Source: Rugamonas sp. A1-17 (lineage in GTDB: Bacteria > Pseudomonadota > Gammaproteobacteria > Burkholderiales > Burkholderiaceae_D). From it: a DNA stretch of 64,000 nt. Position 1 is the first letter of the stretch. Every line of letters begins with the position of its first letter. A model generated the notes under the pieces. That model was not told where the DNA came from. It searched no databases and saw only the letters and a program-made list of their open reading frames with translations. Below are positions 22,206-30,904 of this stretch, piece after piece. The position numbers and the translations under genes are program-made. Where the stretch lies: NCBI GenBank assembly GCA_025548565.1, contig JAJLPB010000022.1, forward strand, positions 1 through 64,000, written 5' to 3'.

Positions 22206-22952
22206 TTATGCAACGACAATGAGGTCCGTTTTCGAAGTGGCTGCAGCGGTAGCGGTCATATAATTCTTTTGATCGTTCTCACCAATCCACCACAACACGT
22301 TGCCTTTAAGACCAACGCGCGCAAACGAGCCAAATTGAGGCCACCACTTGAACCAGGCACCACCTAAGTATCCCGCAGGCCCCAGATTCGTCTCCACGAC
22401 TTGTCGCAGTGGAGGGAAGGATGGTTGATGAGCGACGGGAGTTGGTGATTGGTCGTTGACTGCCTTCTTAGCGACCAACTCTGCATGAATACTGTCTCGG
22501 CATTTTTCGATCGCTGCGCTGATTTTTGCTTTCATCTGCTCCAGCGGCAAATCAAAGGTCAGAATTGCGTCGATCTCATCGAGCGCAGCAGCGCGGTTGA
22601 AGGAGAGAACTCGCTGAGTGTCGAGTAGTTCACTGATTGACGGTTTACTCATACTGGCTTTCTTGATAGTTAAAAATGGCCCGTTCATCTGTTCAGCGCA
22701 CAGATCCGAACTGATGTCACATATGGCGCCGTGCAAATTCCACGCATTCGCTTCGAGATGCTTAATCGCCTCATCCCGGTTGCAGAAAGTCTCTTTCATA
22801 GCCGCTGCGATTTTCCCCTCCGACTCTTCAGCGGTGGACTGAACCGCTATGATTTGTGCCGCTACTTCGGCAGCTTTCGAAGGATCAAACTCCTCGATAC
22901 CGCGCTGGTTCAGAGGATTTTCGGCGATATCGTGAACAAAGATCTTATTCAT
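22206..22952 (-). CDS. Unknown protein (248 aa)
   Basis: ATG 22952 follows AAAGGAAAGCGCTCC. The first 170 residues are helical, with a Pro-rich linker near 172-190 and a C-terminal segment containing several Trp (WFKWWPQFG, VLWWIGEND). No family recognised. Single-gene unit with a 363-base upstream stretch (22953-23315) in which I see no gene. Confidence 0.5.
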   Translation of the reverse strand: MNKIFVHDIAENPLNQRGIEEFDPSKAAEVAAQIIAVQSTAEESEGKIAAAMKETFCNRDEAIKHLEANAWNLHGAICDISSDLCAEQMNGPFLTIKKASMSKPSISELLDTQRVLSFNRAAALDEIDAILTFDLPLEQMKAKISAAIEKCRDSIHAELVAKKAVNDQSPTPVAHQPSFPPLRQVVETNLGPAGYLGGAWFKWWPQFGSFARVGLKGNVLWWIGENDQKNYMTATAAATSKTDLIVVA

Positions 22953-23315
22953 GGAGCGCTTTCCTTTTAAAGGGACTTAGCCGGTTGTGCTTTGCTTGCT
23001 TGCATGGTTTTCTCCTGAAATGCAGCAGCTCGCGCGTAGTGTAGATACGAACGTAAGCTGCGGGATATTGCGTGAGATGGATTTGACGATCCGGGGAATT
23101 CCAGATGTCCGCTTTGCCGAGAATCGGCGAATGAAAACTTGCGAGCGAGTGAGCTCTTTTGTACACAGCACAAAATAGCAATATTGTGGGGGGCAATCTT
23201 CCGCGTAGCGGTATGCAAATAGTACACCATGTCAGCATTCAAGCGCCAGCAAACTTGATCGCCTGGCGCCGAGATGGCACCAGGGATCAATTGGGGGAGG
23301 AGTGTTGAGGTGAGG
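22953..23315. other. Non-coding stretch
   Basis: Leader of the 248-residue gene plus the 3' flank of the DpdA-like gene. Only short overlapping frames without ribosome binding sites are present. No repeat or strong hairpin noticed. Confidence 0.4.
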
Positions 23316-24278
23316 TCAATACGAAAGTGCAGAACGGAGTCGGCTTTCGCCGCGCGCGGAGTCAATGCGGGCGTGGGCCTTGTCCATCCAAGAGTCCATT
23401 TCATTTGACCGGTGCTTGAGTGTGTTCGATACACGGATCTTGTGTGCCTTGATGCGTGCGGCAAGGTCCCAGGCCATGCTGTCGACACTCTCGATGTAGT
23501 CCAAAGCATTGAGATGATCCAGGGCGGTACCCTTCACCCCGAAGAGGTGAAGCGATGCACCCTTCGGTAGATGAGGTTCCAGAGCCTTCAGAATTGCAAA
23601 TAGTCCGTCCGTTGGATGATGGAGATCGCGTCGGCATACAGAGCCGATGCCTATCAACGCCGGCGCAGCCAACCACGGTTGCCAACGCTCCCACACTGCG
23701 ACCATCATGTCCAAGCTGCGCAAATAGTCATCGGCCGACCAACCCTGAAGGACAGGAACTGGTGGCTTCAGCATATTGGCTGCAACCTGAGACGTTTCTG
23801 TGCGCGCTATTTCGTTCTGCCAGGCATAGACGAAACGAAGAGTTCCTTCGAGTAGTGTTGCGGTGGCGTTGACGCGGTAGTCGACTTCCTCTTGCGTTTT
23901 CGCAATTTGCTTTTCGCAGCAAAGGTCGGGTTGAGAGTACCAGTTGGGATTGAGTGCGGAAGCAAGTTCCAGATACTGAGAATAGGTCCAAGGGAAGACA
24001 CCGCCGATGCCGACCTGCTTACCCTTTTTCGAAAAGTTTAGCATACCGGTGTAGCCAGCAGAATCAAGAGAAAAATCTGTTTCGGATAGATCGGTAGCCT
24101 TCGGGATGATGAACTCGCTCTTCTTCGCATCCCAGAATGCCTGCGCACTGACCATCGTAGGATAGCCCTTTTGGAATGCATGAAATGGAAGCTTACCACT
24201 GCGGTGCGGAATTCCAGTTCGAACGGTGATGCCGGTGCCTAGTGTGGCGTTGAGTTGGCCGGTCATGAGTTGAGCCAT
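23316..24278 (-). CDS. DpdA-like 7-deazaguanine DNA transglycosylase (TGT fold, 320 aa)
   Basis: The protein keeps the landmark motifs of the tRNA-guanine transglycosylase barrel in order: LDSAGY (71-76, as DSGGF), DLCCE (118-122), PVLQGW (175-180, as the VQGG loop), IGIGSVCRR (209-217, as GGLavGE), LHLFGVKG (243-250, as YLMGVG) and SVDSMAW (264-270, as the FDCV strand that carries the catalytic Asp). The CCE and GSVCRR variants are typical, as I know them, of the DpdA-like DNA-modifying branch rather than of tRNA enzymes. DpdA exchanges guanine in DNA for a 7-deazaguanine such as preQ0, normally made by the host queuosine pathway. It lies 83 bases downstream of the DndC-like gene. The usual DpdB/DpdC partners are not in the window. 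Confidence 0.75.
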   Translation of the reverse strand: MAQLMTGQLNATLGTGITVRTGIPHRSGKLPFHAFQKGYPTMVSAQAFWDAKKSEFIIPKATDLSETDFSLDSAGYTGMLNFSKKGKQVGIGGVFPWTYSQYLELASALNPNWYSQPDLCCEKQIAKTQEEVDYRVNATATLLEGTLRFVYAWQNEIARTETSQVAANMLKPPVPVLQGWSADDYLRSLDMMVAVWERWQPWLAAPALIGIGSVCRRDLHHPTDGLFAILKALEPHLPKGASLHLFGVKGTALDHLNALDYIESVDSMAWDLAARIKAHKIRVSNTLKHRSNEMDSWMDKAHARIDSARGESRLRSALSY

Positions 24279-24309
24279 GATTATCTTTCGTGTGAGCCCT
24301 CGCCGCCGG

Positions 24310-24327
24310 CAGACACTTTCGTGTCTG
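24310..24327 (-). promoter_or_regulatory. Intergenic hairpin with GAAA tetraloop
   Basis: CAGACAC-GAAA-GTGTCTG, a perfect 7-bp stem capped by a GNRA loop, sits between the DndC-like and DpdA-like genes. No U-run follows, so it is more likely an RNA-processing, stability or leader structure than a terminator. Confidence 0.45.
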
Positions 24328-24361
24328 TCAGCATGGGGAGCGATGTGGATGTCAGCTTGGA

Positions 24362-26227
24362 TCAGACGACAACGAACGCAGGTTCATCGTCGGAGAGCGA
24401 AAGCAGAGGGTAGGAATTCGCGCTAGCCTTCTCAAGCAGTGCTTGATGAGCCGCGTCGGTTATGGAGTTGGCCTTGAGGTAGTTTTCAAGGTCCGTGGAA
24501 GCGATGTTCAGTCTGTCGACCAGGTTGGAAAAATACTCGCCTCGTTTAGCCATGTACTGATATTTCGCGCTCATGCCCTTGGGGAGTTTCAAGATTGCTT
24601 CATTGAGCCAGAATCGCACCCCTTCCAGGCCGGTAAAGGATTGAACCTGCTGGTGATAGGTAGCGTCGAATGTACAGGTAACGAAGCTGCAGGCCAGTTC
24701 CGCGTCAACGGCAAGCTGATCTTCTTCTTCGAAGTACGTGACGCGCTCTGCGTCGGTCGTTTGTGCGTAGGCGCTCACCCTGTCCGAATGCAAGTACGGG
24801 TTCCACAACTCGTTAGCGTAGTCGCGAAGTCCTTCGGTCGGAACCATCTTGTCGAACTGCCCTACTTCGTACCATCCATAGGACGGTATTGGCTGTTTGA
24901 CGGCTGGAACCGGAACGTCCGGAATATCGTAACGGCGACCTAAGGTGCGGATCTCATACCATACCGAGTTTGCGGGATGTGCATGGGGGCAGTACTGATG
25001 CATGCCCAGTTGGAAGTCGATCGCCACCAGCTGCTGCAGGTTGATCATCTCAAACTGGATCTCGCACAACTCGCGATTCGCTTCAGTATCGGGGATCAGG
25101 CCTGACCAAAGCTTTGCCTCATGAACTTCGGCGCGGTCGACCTCGATGGCGTCAAGCGTGAGAAGGTACCGAAGCAAGCGCATACGGTGCTCAAACGAGT
25201 ACACGTCCGGTTGGATTCGAACGTAGCCCGCTTTACTTATGGTGCGACCGACAATCTCGCGCGCGTTCAAGTCCCACTGTGTGGCGGCCAAGTAGTTCCG
25301 GTAGCGATTCAGTCCGGCCATATGGGCGTGCTGTGGTTCGCGAACCATCGACTCCATGCTCTTGTCCTGCTCGCCGGCGATTAGACAGAATGTGCAACCA
25401 TGCCTGGCGCCGCAAGCCTTCTTGGTTCCGCCGTCTCCAAGAACAACACCGAAAACGCCATCGCTGGCGTCTCGATAAAGTTCATGCAGGCGGATGATCG
25501 AGCGCGCACTTGCAGGTGATGGAAATGGGTACATCGATTCGTCGGTGAACTGGGATAGGAAGGTCCAAACTTCATCAGTTGACCATTTAGCTATGACGCT
25601 AACGGTGAGGTCGCCGTTTGCACCGCGGGTCGCTACATCTGAACGTTCACCACGCGCCGTCATATTGCCGGCACGAGTCGTATTCTCTGCAAAGCGGGTG
25701 CCGAGCACCGATATGGGTTCGCGAAAGCCTTTGCTCAACGCATCCTGGGCAATTTTCTTCTTGAGTCGAATTTGCGGCTGGACTTTCCAGTCGTCGGAAC
25801 ATTGCCGCTTACTGGCGCCGTCTTTCACCGAGTTCTGAACGGTCCGCACCAGGGTGCCGCGGCCTATGGTCGAGACAACAAATTGGGATGCCAGAGACGG
25901 TTGGGTGATGTGGATGTCGATGGGCATGTTGTGCAGAGCGCAGTAGTTCTCGATGTCGTTCAGAAATCGGAGGACGTGCTGCACCATGCTTGGATTCTCG
26001 ATTGTTGTCTCCGAAGTCGACAGATAGTGCTGCGATTGAACAATGCCGGCCGCGGTGGCGCGACGAATGGCCTCCAAGCCGAGAATGGTGACGCAAGAGC
26101 TGTCCTTGCCACCGCTGCACAGCAGCGCCAGCCCGTGACCGCGTTTGATAAGTGCGATCAGCGTTTCGATGGCGGCTTCAGATATGTCGGTAATGTCCTG
26201 GCCAAGGCCGAATTGAACTGTTTGCAT
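24362..26227 (-). CDS. DndC-like PAPS-reductase-family ATP-pyrophosphatase with Fe-S cysteines (621 aa)
   Basis: A PP-loop motif SGGKDS is at residues 38-43. Four cysteines fit the [4Fe-4S] pattern of DndC: Cys143 (RQCSDDWK) and Cys272, Cys278 and Cys281 (ACGARHGCTFC), followed by EQDKSMESM, which matches DndC's 'DKSMEA' box. DndC activates with ATP and transfers sulfur into the DNA backbone together with DndD and DndE; none of DndA, B, D or E is seen here. The enzyme is about 100 residues longer than typical DndC. Its neighbour is a DpdA-like enzyme, so it may act on a deazapurine base rather than the phosphate backbone. That is a hypothesis. Confidence 0.7.
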   Translation of the reverse strand: MQTVQFGLGQDITDISEAAIETLIALIKRGHGLALLCSGGKDSSCVTILGLEAIRRATAAGIVQSQHYLSTSETTIENPSMVQHVLRFLNDIENYCALHNMPIDIHITQPSLASQFVVSTIGRGTLVRTVQNSVKDGASKRQCSDDWKVQPQIRLKKKIAQDALSKGFREPISVLGTRFAENTTRAGNMTARGERSDVATRGANGDLTVSVIAKWSTDEVWTFLSQFTDESMYPFPSPASARSIIRLHELYRDASDGVFGVVLGDGGTKKACGARHGCTFCLIAGEQDKSMESMVREPQHAHMAGLNRYRNYLAATQWDLNAREIVGRTISKAGYVRIQPDVYSFEHRMRLLRYLLTLDAIEVDRAEVHEAKLWSGLIPDTEANRELCEIQFEMINLQQLVAIDFQLGMHQYCPHAHPANSVWYEIRTLGRRYDIPDVPVPAVKQPIPSYGWYEVGQFDKMVPTEGLRDYANELWNPYLHSDRVSAYAQTTDAERVTYFEEEDQLAVDAELACSFVTCTFDATYHQQVQSFTGLEGVRFWLNEAILKLPKGMSAKYQYMAKRGEYFSNLVDRLNIASTDLENYLKANSITDAAHQALLEKASANSYPLLSLSDDEPAFVVV

Positions 26228-26377
26228 GACTGTGTATGCTCCAAGGTTTTAGAGCCTCGCGTAGATGCGGGGCGGAGGTGTGAATGAGCCACTGGTAGTG
26301 GCTACAGGTGACGTCGTTGCCAAAATAGGCGTCTCAATTCCTGGAGCGGAGCTCTTCTGTGCAGCGCACGGAACAGC

Positions 26378-26414
26378 AAAAAAGGAATGCCCGACTAGCT
26401 TGTGCTAGTCGGGT
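26378..26414 (-). terminator. Rho-independent terminator
   Basis: ACCCGACTAGC/GCTAGTCGGGC stem with a 4-base loop followed (reverse strand) by TCCTTTTTT. It ends the transcript of the 86-residue gene and separates it from the DndC-like gene. Confidence 0.75.
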
Positions 26415-26437
26415 GAATTGGGTTGGGTGGTCGCGAA

Positions 26438-26698
26438 CTATCCCAGTGCGCGTTCGTATTTCAAGACGCCAATGGAGCGTAGTTGGCGTGCAATTTCGGT
26501 CTTTGCACTGTCGGCTTTTTCGTCTTGGCTGGCGCCATGGTGCGCCGCCTGGTCTACTTGATCGAGATCTAACTGGCCGATCAAGACCGACGCCATTTTG
26601 TTGAAGGGCTCCCCGTTGGTATGGTGGACCGTCAGGATGTTCGATCGCAGGACGCTTTCGATATCTGCTTCGGTTACCTGGTATGCAGTGTTTGCCAA
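26438..26698 (-). CDS. Small unknown protein (86 aa)
   Basis: ATG 26698 lies 34 bases after the stop of no obvious partner; the nearest upstream gene starts at 27566. Helical, acidic, with His-rich and Gln-rich turns. Followed by a terminator. Unknown function. Confidence 0.5.
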   Translation of the reverse strand: MANTAYQVTEADIESVLRSNILTVHHTNGEPFNKMASVLIGQLDLDQVDQAAHHGASQDEKADSAKTEIARQLRSIGVLKYERALG

Positions 26699-26732
26699 GG
26701 TAATTGCTCCGTGGTGATTGGTTTGGCGCCGG

Positions 26733-27566
26733 TCAGAACAACGCGAAGGTCGCTTCGTCCCGGAGCGTCGCTTTCAAAGGTGCTGGGACGACGTTGAGGA
26801 GATTGGACGCCTGGATTCTTGTGGCGCTAATCGTCGCGGCATATACCTTGCTGCTGCCGCGCATCTTGCCTTCGCCGAGACAGAGATCGCCGTTGTCGAG
26901 GACATCTAAGACGACAAAGCGCATCATTCGGGGTTTATAGTCGATGCTGATCTCGACGTCCTGGAGCTTTAGCCCTGGGCGAATCGATAATTCGGCAATG
27001 CGACCATAGCTCCTCAAGATGCCCTGTTCTTTTTCAGCTTGGCAGCGGGCGAGGTACCCCTCGTAACTCAGAACGTTCTCGAAGATGGCTTTCAACGTTG
27101 CCGGTTGTTCGCCCCTCTTCATCGTTGAGCAGTCACTGATCGCGCCACCACCGGTGTGTACCCTTACTTCCCAGTGATTGCCACCGTTGTAAATGCTCTT
27201 GCAGACCAGTGCGGTACCGCGCGGCCCGGCTTTTAGGCTGGCCAGGGCCGCGGCATAGCTGGTCCAGTTTGGATCGCTATCCTTCTCGGCGCCGCGTAGC
27301 GACTGGTTCAGTTCGAATGGCCCCAGAAATTGCGCGCTTTGGTCTAGATCCGTTTGAACAACAGCAGCCAAAAAATCTGCGCGGAACTGATCCTGGTAGT
27401 AGACGTCGCTACCATGTTGTTCACGATGACGATTGAGCAGCTGGTGAGATACGTCGACGGCGTGGCGCCAGTAGGACTGGTGATGGGTGTCGAGGTATTT
27501 GTAGAGTCCGGCCGTACGCAGGTGCTCGGGCAGGTCGTTATGATGGCTGATTGAAGTGTCGGGCAT
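26733..27566 (-). CDS. Unknown protein (277 aa)
   Basis: ATG 27566 follows TGGAGCGAAC. The N-terminal half is helical and rich in His, Tyr and Asp, with a YQDQFRADFLAAV helix; the C-terminal half is beta-rich (IYNGGNHWEVRV, VEISIDYKPRMMRFVV). The pair of halves suggests two domains. No family recognised. It is upstream of the DNA-modification pair and could belong with it, but a terminator lies between them. Confidence 0.5.
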   Translation of the reverse strand: MPDTSISHHNDLPEHLRTAGLYKYLDTHHQSYWRHAVDVSHQLLNRHREQHGSDVYYQDQFRADFLAAVVQTDLDQSAQFLGPFELNQSLRGAEKDSDPNWTSYAAALASLKAGPRGTALVCKSIYNGGNHWEVRVHTGGGAISDCSTMKRGEQPATLKAIFENVLSYEGYLARCQAEKEQGILRSYGRIAELSIRPGLKLQDVEISIDYKPRMMRFVVLDVLDNGDLCLGEGKMRGSSKVYAATISATRIQASNLLNVVPAPLKATLRDEATFALF

Positions 27567-27586
27567 GTTCGCTCCAGATTGATGTG

Positions 27587-27612
27587 GAGGGCCAGCCCTT
27601 AGGGGCGTGGCC
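27587..27612 (-). promoter_or_regulatory. Class II leader hairpin (CCCATTGGGGC...GCCCCTAAGGG)
   Basis: An imperfect 11-bp stem directly upstream of the ribosome binding site of the 277-residue gene. The shape recurs at 35642-35664 and 36335-36361. Confidence 0.45.
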
Positions 27613-27642
27613 CCAATGGGTTATAGAATTTCTCGGACGGTG

Positions 27643-27906
27643 TTAGCTGTCCAGACTAATGAGTTGCTGCACTGATAAAGAGGTTTTGATGCCCATGTTA
27701 AAAGCCTCGGCAAATTGCTCGGCTTCGCTTCGGGTGGAAACGAGCGAGTCGTCGATGTAGTAGCAGCGCCAGGTTGCTGGGTCGCAGTACAAGACATCGA
27801 ATGCCGAGTGCTCGTACCATCCGGTCATGTCGCGTACCGTGAAGGCTTCAAAATTTGGCGGTGGTGGAAGTTGTGGTGCTGGTAAGGTAGCGCTCAGGCT
27901 GTTCAT
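27643..27906 (-). CDS. Small unknown protein (87 aa)
   Basis: ATG 27906 follows AGGGAATTTCAC. A Pro-rich N-terminus (PAPQLPPPPNFEAF) precedes a Tyr/Trp/Asp-rich domain with two Cys. The gene has a long leader with two nested hairpins (27976 and 28138). Unknown function. Confidence 0.5.
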   Translation of the reverse strand: MNSLSATLPAPQLPPPPNFEAFTVRDMTGWYEHSAFDVLYCDPATWRCYYIDDSLVSTRSEAEQFAEAFNMGIKTSLSVQQLISLDS

Positions 27907-27975
27907 GTGAAATTCCCTATGCTGGAGTTTTTCAGGTGGTCATGGTTGTGCCAGGTAGCTGGCGAAAAAAGCGTT

Positions 27976-28011
27976 GAGCGAGGCTCGTCCATGCCACAGG
28001 CATGGAGAAGC
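27976..28011 (-). promoter_or_regulatory. Nested leader hairpin L1
   Basis: Reverse strand: CTCC-ATGCC-TGT-GGCAT-GGACGAGC, followed by CTCGCTC and a run of six T. Member of a four-copy family with a conserved mismatch between an outer and an inner helix. Confidence 0.45.
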
Positions 28012-28137
28012 ACAGTGGGACAAGAAGGGGGCGAGATGTTCCGCTATTAGGCTGTATGGCGACTTGCGCCTCAGAGGTTACTGGTGCTGCTGTAGGCGAT
28101 GGGAGTTGCCGTGAGAACGGCCGACAGGACTTCTGGG

Positions 28138-28173
28138 CAGAACTTATCGATGCCGGCGGCACGGATAAGTTGC
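28138..28173 (-). promoter_or_regulatory. Nested leader hairpin L4
   Basis: Reverse strand: AACTTATCC-GTGCC-GCC-GGCAT-CGATAAGTT: an 8-bp outer helix, a C-C mismatch and a 5-bp inner helix. Same architecture as L1, L2 and L3 with different paired bases. Confidence 0.45.
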
Positions 28174-28779
28174 GGTTGGAAATGGCGATACAGGGGAGTA
28201 GAGCTGCCGCGATAGCGACAACGATATAGTAACACGTGTATTTTCGTTGGAAAACCCCGACATGTCCGGCGAGCAGTGAATGCGTTCCCTAAGGACGATC
28301 TGCCGATCAACGGTGTGTCAGCTGCTCCCTATCGTGCCATACAGCGGCAAGCACCTTTACGTCCCACTCGCTGCGAAGCGATGTGCATGGAGGCGGACAA
28401 GTTAATGCGCGCCCATTGCTATACCGTGTGTGAACAACCGCGCCAGCTGGTTGCTCTGGGTGTGGTCGACGCGCTTTGGCGATACTTTGTCGGCGGTGGC
28501 TAGTTGAGGCCATGCGATCGGGGTACAGCGCCTAGCCGGTGCCATCATGGACCGGTATCGTTGGCCAGTACCGAGTTCTGGCCGTCGATTCTGCGTTGGG
28601 CTCCCTGGTGACTCACTCCGCCGCCAAGTACTCGCACGCACCCTGCGGGACATCTGTGTTGGCATGACGCTGGAATTGCCAGTTTGAGGGCGACATACGG
28701 AAATCAGCTGCCCATCATCAAAGTACAATAAGTTATCATTTATCGTGCAATACGACGACAAAGAGTAAATATTTGATGG
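28174..28779. other. Non-coding stretch before hipBA
   Basis: No supported gene on either strand; the longer open frames have no ribosome binding site and unconvincing composition. It ends in the hipBA promoter region. Confidence 0.4.
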
Positions 28780-28808
28780 TTGATGTTGTTGCCACAACAA
28801 AGTATAAT
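28780..28808 (+). promoter_or_regulatory. hipBA promoter with operator-like repeat
   Basis: TTGATG (28780-28785), 17-base spacer and TATAAT (28803-28808). Within the spacer TTGTTG-CCA-CAACAA (28786-28800) is a perfect inverted repeat, a natural place for HipB to bind and repress its own operon. Confidence 0.6.
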
Positions 28809-28851
28809 ATTCTGGTGGTTGTCTATAATATCCGCTACAAAGGATAAATTA

Positions 28852-29169
28852 GTGAGCATTGACACCGACCGCTCGACGGCTGACTGGCTGCATTACATGG
28901 GCGATCAACTGCGTGAGAGTCGCATCCGCCTCGATCTCAGCCAGGAGGAGTTGTCCACGCTGGCCAACGTCAGCATGGGGACCATCAGGAATCTCGAAGG
29001 AGGAAAAGGCTCCTCGTTGTCGACCCTGATCCAGGTGCTGCGCGCCCTCAAGCGAACGGACTGGTTGGCGGCGTTAGCACCGGCCATTTCAATTAGCCCC
29101 ATGCAGATGCTAAAGCAGCGGCATACGCGCCAGATGCGCGTAGGAAAACGAAATAGAGATAAGGAATAG
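28852..29169 (+). CDS. hipB: HipB-like antitoxin and repressor (105 aa)
   Basis: GTG 28852 follows AAAGGATAAATTA. The helix-turn-helix (RLDLSQEELSTLANVSMGTI and NLEGGKGSSL) is of the XRE type used by HipB. HipB binds the HipA kinase to neutralise it and represses the operon. The stop lies two bases before hipA, so the pair is co-translated. The C-terminal 30 residues are basic and variable, as usual. Confidence 0.8.
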   Translation: MSIDTDRSTADWLHYMGDQLRESRIRLDLSQEELSTLANVSMGTIRNLEGGKGSSLSTLIQVLRALKRTDWLAALAPAISISPMQMLKQRHTRQMRVGKRNRDKE

Positions 29170-29171
29170 TC

Positions 29172-30458
29172 ATGTACCAGCCGGTCGCCGTGATCGAAGT
29201 CAGAATATGGGATCAACAAGTGGGCGCTGTAACGCTCGACCCAACCTCTGGGTACTATATTTTTGAGTACGCGAGCAGCTGGCGCCGGCGAGGCGTCGAG
29301 TTGGCACCCCTAACTATGCCTGTGGCCAACGGGCCGTACGTGTTTCCCCTCCTGCCTGCAGAGACCTATCAACGACTGCCCGCCCTCCTCGCCGATTGCC
29401 TGCCCGACCGATTCGGTAACGCGTTGGTCGATGCATACCTGGCGCGGGAAGGTGTCGCGGCTGCGCAAATTACGGCACTCGACCGCCTGGCATACATGGC
29501 TACCCGTGGCATGGGAGCGCTTGAATTCCGGCCGACACGCGGACCGCGCAAATTCAAGGCTACTGCGGTCGAAATCGCGACCCTGGTCGAAGGAGCGCGT
29601 AGTGCTCTGGCCGGGCAGTTCGATGGCGATGCCCAAACACAAGCGGCGATCGCCAATCTCATCCAGGTTGGTACTTCGGCCGGCGGCGCGAGAGCGAAGG
29701 CAGTCATCGCATGGAATCGGACGACAAACGAGATTCGATCCGGCCAGTTGCCGGCCGATGAGGGATTCGAATACTACCTTCTAAAGTTTGACGGCGTAGG
29801 TAAGGATTTCGCTTTAGGGACAGGTGCCAACTACGGTCGTATTGAGTACGCCTATCATTTGATGGCGAGGACCGCAGGAATTGACATGACCGATTGCTCA
29901 CTCCTCGAGGAAAGCGGGCGCGCGCACTTTATGACCAAGCGGTACGACCGCGTCGCAGGCAAGAAAGTGCATGCCCAAACTCTGTGTGCGATGGCCCATT
30001 TGGATTTCAATCAGATCGGCACCCATGACTATTCGCAGTACTTCCTCACAATCAATCAACTCAAGCTGGGGAGCGATGCTCTGGCAGAAGGGTTCCGTAG
30101 GATGGTCTTCAACTGTCTGGCGGGCAACAACGACGACCACACCAAGAACCTCTCCTTCCTGCTCCCAGAAGGTGGGCAGTGGCAGCTGGCGCCGGCGTAC
30201 GACGTCACCCATGCCTACAATCCAGAAAGCAAATGGACCCGGGCGCATCTCATGGGCGTCAATGGCAAGTTCGAAAGCATCACGCTGGCCGACATGCAGG
30301 CTGTCGGTGATCGGTTTCTAGTCCCAGGCTACAACGACATCATCCGTGACGTAAGCGATGCTGTAGCGCGTTGGCCTGAGTTCGCAACCGCGGCGAACGT
30401 TCCACATGCGGATACGCTCGAGATTGGCGAACTTATTGGAACTCTTGCAGTTTTCTAG
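29172..30458 (+). CDS. hipA: HipA-like serine/threonine kinase toxin (428 aa)
   Basis: HipA kinases phosphorylate translation factors such as glutamyl-tRNA synthetase and induce dormancy. Visible here are the N-terminal HipA_N region (residues 1-110), the VGTSAGGARAKAV glycine-rich stretch (about 160-172), the catalytic loop AGNNDDHTKNLSF (about 319-331, N-x-DDH-x-KN) and the metal-binding YDVTHAYNP (about 344-352). Length matches the family. With hipB upstream it forms a toxin-antitoxin module that would favour plasmid retention. Confidence 0.85.
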   Translation: MYQPVAVIEVRIWDQQVGAVTLDPTSGYYIFEYASSWRRRGVELAPLTMPVANGPYVFPLLPAETYQRLPALLADCLPDRFGNALVDAYLAREGVAAAQITALDRLAYMATRGMGALEFRPTRGPRKFKATAVEIATLVEGARSALAGQFDGDAQTQAAIANLIQVGTSAGGARAKAVIAWNRTTNEIRSGQLPADEGFEYYLLKFDGVGKDFALGTGANYGRIEYAYHLMARTAGIDMTDCSLLEESGRAHFMTKRYDRVAGKKVHAQTLCAMAHLDFNQIGTHDYSQYFLTINQLKLGSDALAEGFRRMVFNCLAGNNDDHTKNLSFLLPEGGQWQLAPAYDVTHAYNPESKWTRAHLMGVNGKFESITLADMQAVGDRFLVPGYNDIIRDVSDAVARWPEFATAANVPHADTLEIGELIGTLAVF

Positions 30459-30904
30459 CTAAGTTGACGCGCGCTCCAAGCCGCCAAAGCGCGCCTTGGC
30501 ACGGAAGCCCCAGCATTCAGCTGGTGGTACTACGGCCGCCCTCATTTGTGGCCTCCCAGCCCTTTCTGATGCTCCAGTAGGGACGTGCGGCTCACATCAC
30601 CAGGCGCTAACCAGCGCCAGCAACTGGCATCGAGGGGATGCCAGCGTCCCTGTACGTTTTTGAGCTGCATCTTTTGCTTTGACCGAAGCCATTTTGCGTT
30701 TTTGTGGTCGACGCTCGGATCGCAAACGACCTGGAGTGCTAACGATAGGCGGTCTCGTAAAGGGCAACTTGCTTTTCCAACTAGCCGCGGAACTCGAATC
30801 GATCGAGCCAGCAATTCTGGTCGTCGGGCGCGCCGGAAGTCGGGTTGCGAAGTAACTTTGTGCCGGTAATCTGGAACTACTTAACCGACCAGAGGAGCAA
30901 CAAG
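30459..30904. other. Stretch between hipA and the ParB-like gene
   Basis: A 90-codon reverse frame (30542-30814) is open and ends in a plausible-looking tail (WHPLDASCWRWLAPGDVSRT) but has no ribosome binding site; it could be a gene fragment. Otherwise I see nothing in this 446-base stretch. Confidence 0.3.

Noticed and set aside
24362..26227. A complete Dnd phosphorothioation system
   Set aside because: Only a DndC-like protein is present. No DndB, DndD, DndE or cysteine desulfurase was found in the neighbouring 10 kb on either side.
27932..28503. Several 60-79 codon open frames on both strands
   Set aside because: They overlap the L1 and L4 hairpins, have no ribosome binding sites, and their composition follows the GC-rich stems rather than protein-like patterns.
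30542..30814. A 90-codon reverse frame between hipA and the ParB-like gene
   Set aside because: The C-terminal half looks protein-like, but there is no usable start and it lies between two forward genes; left as a possible fragment only.
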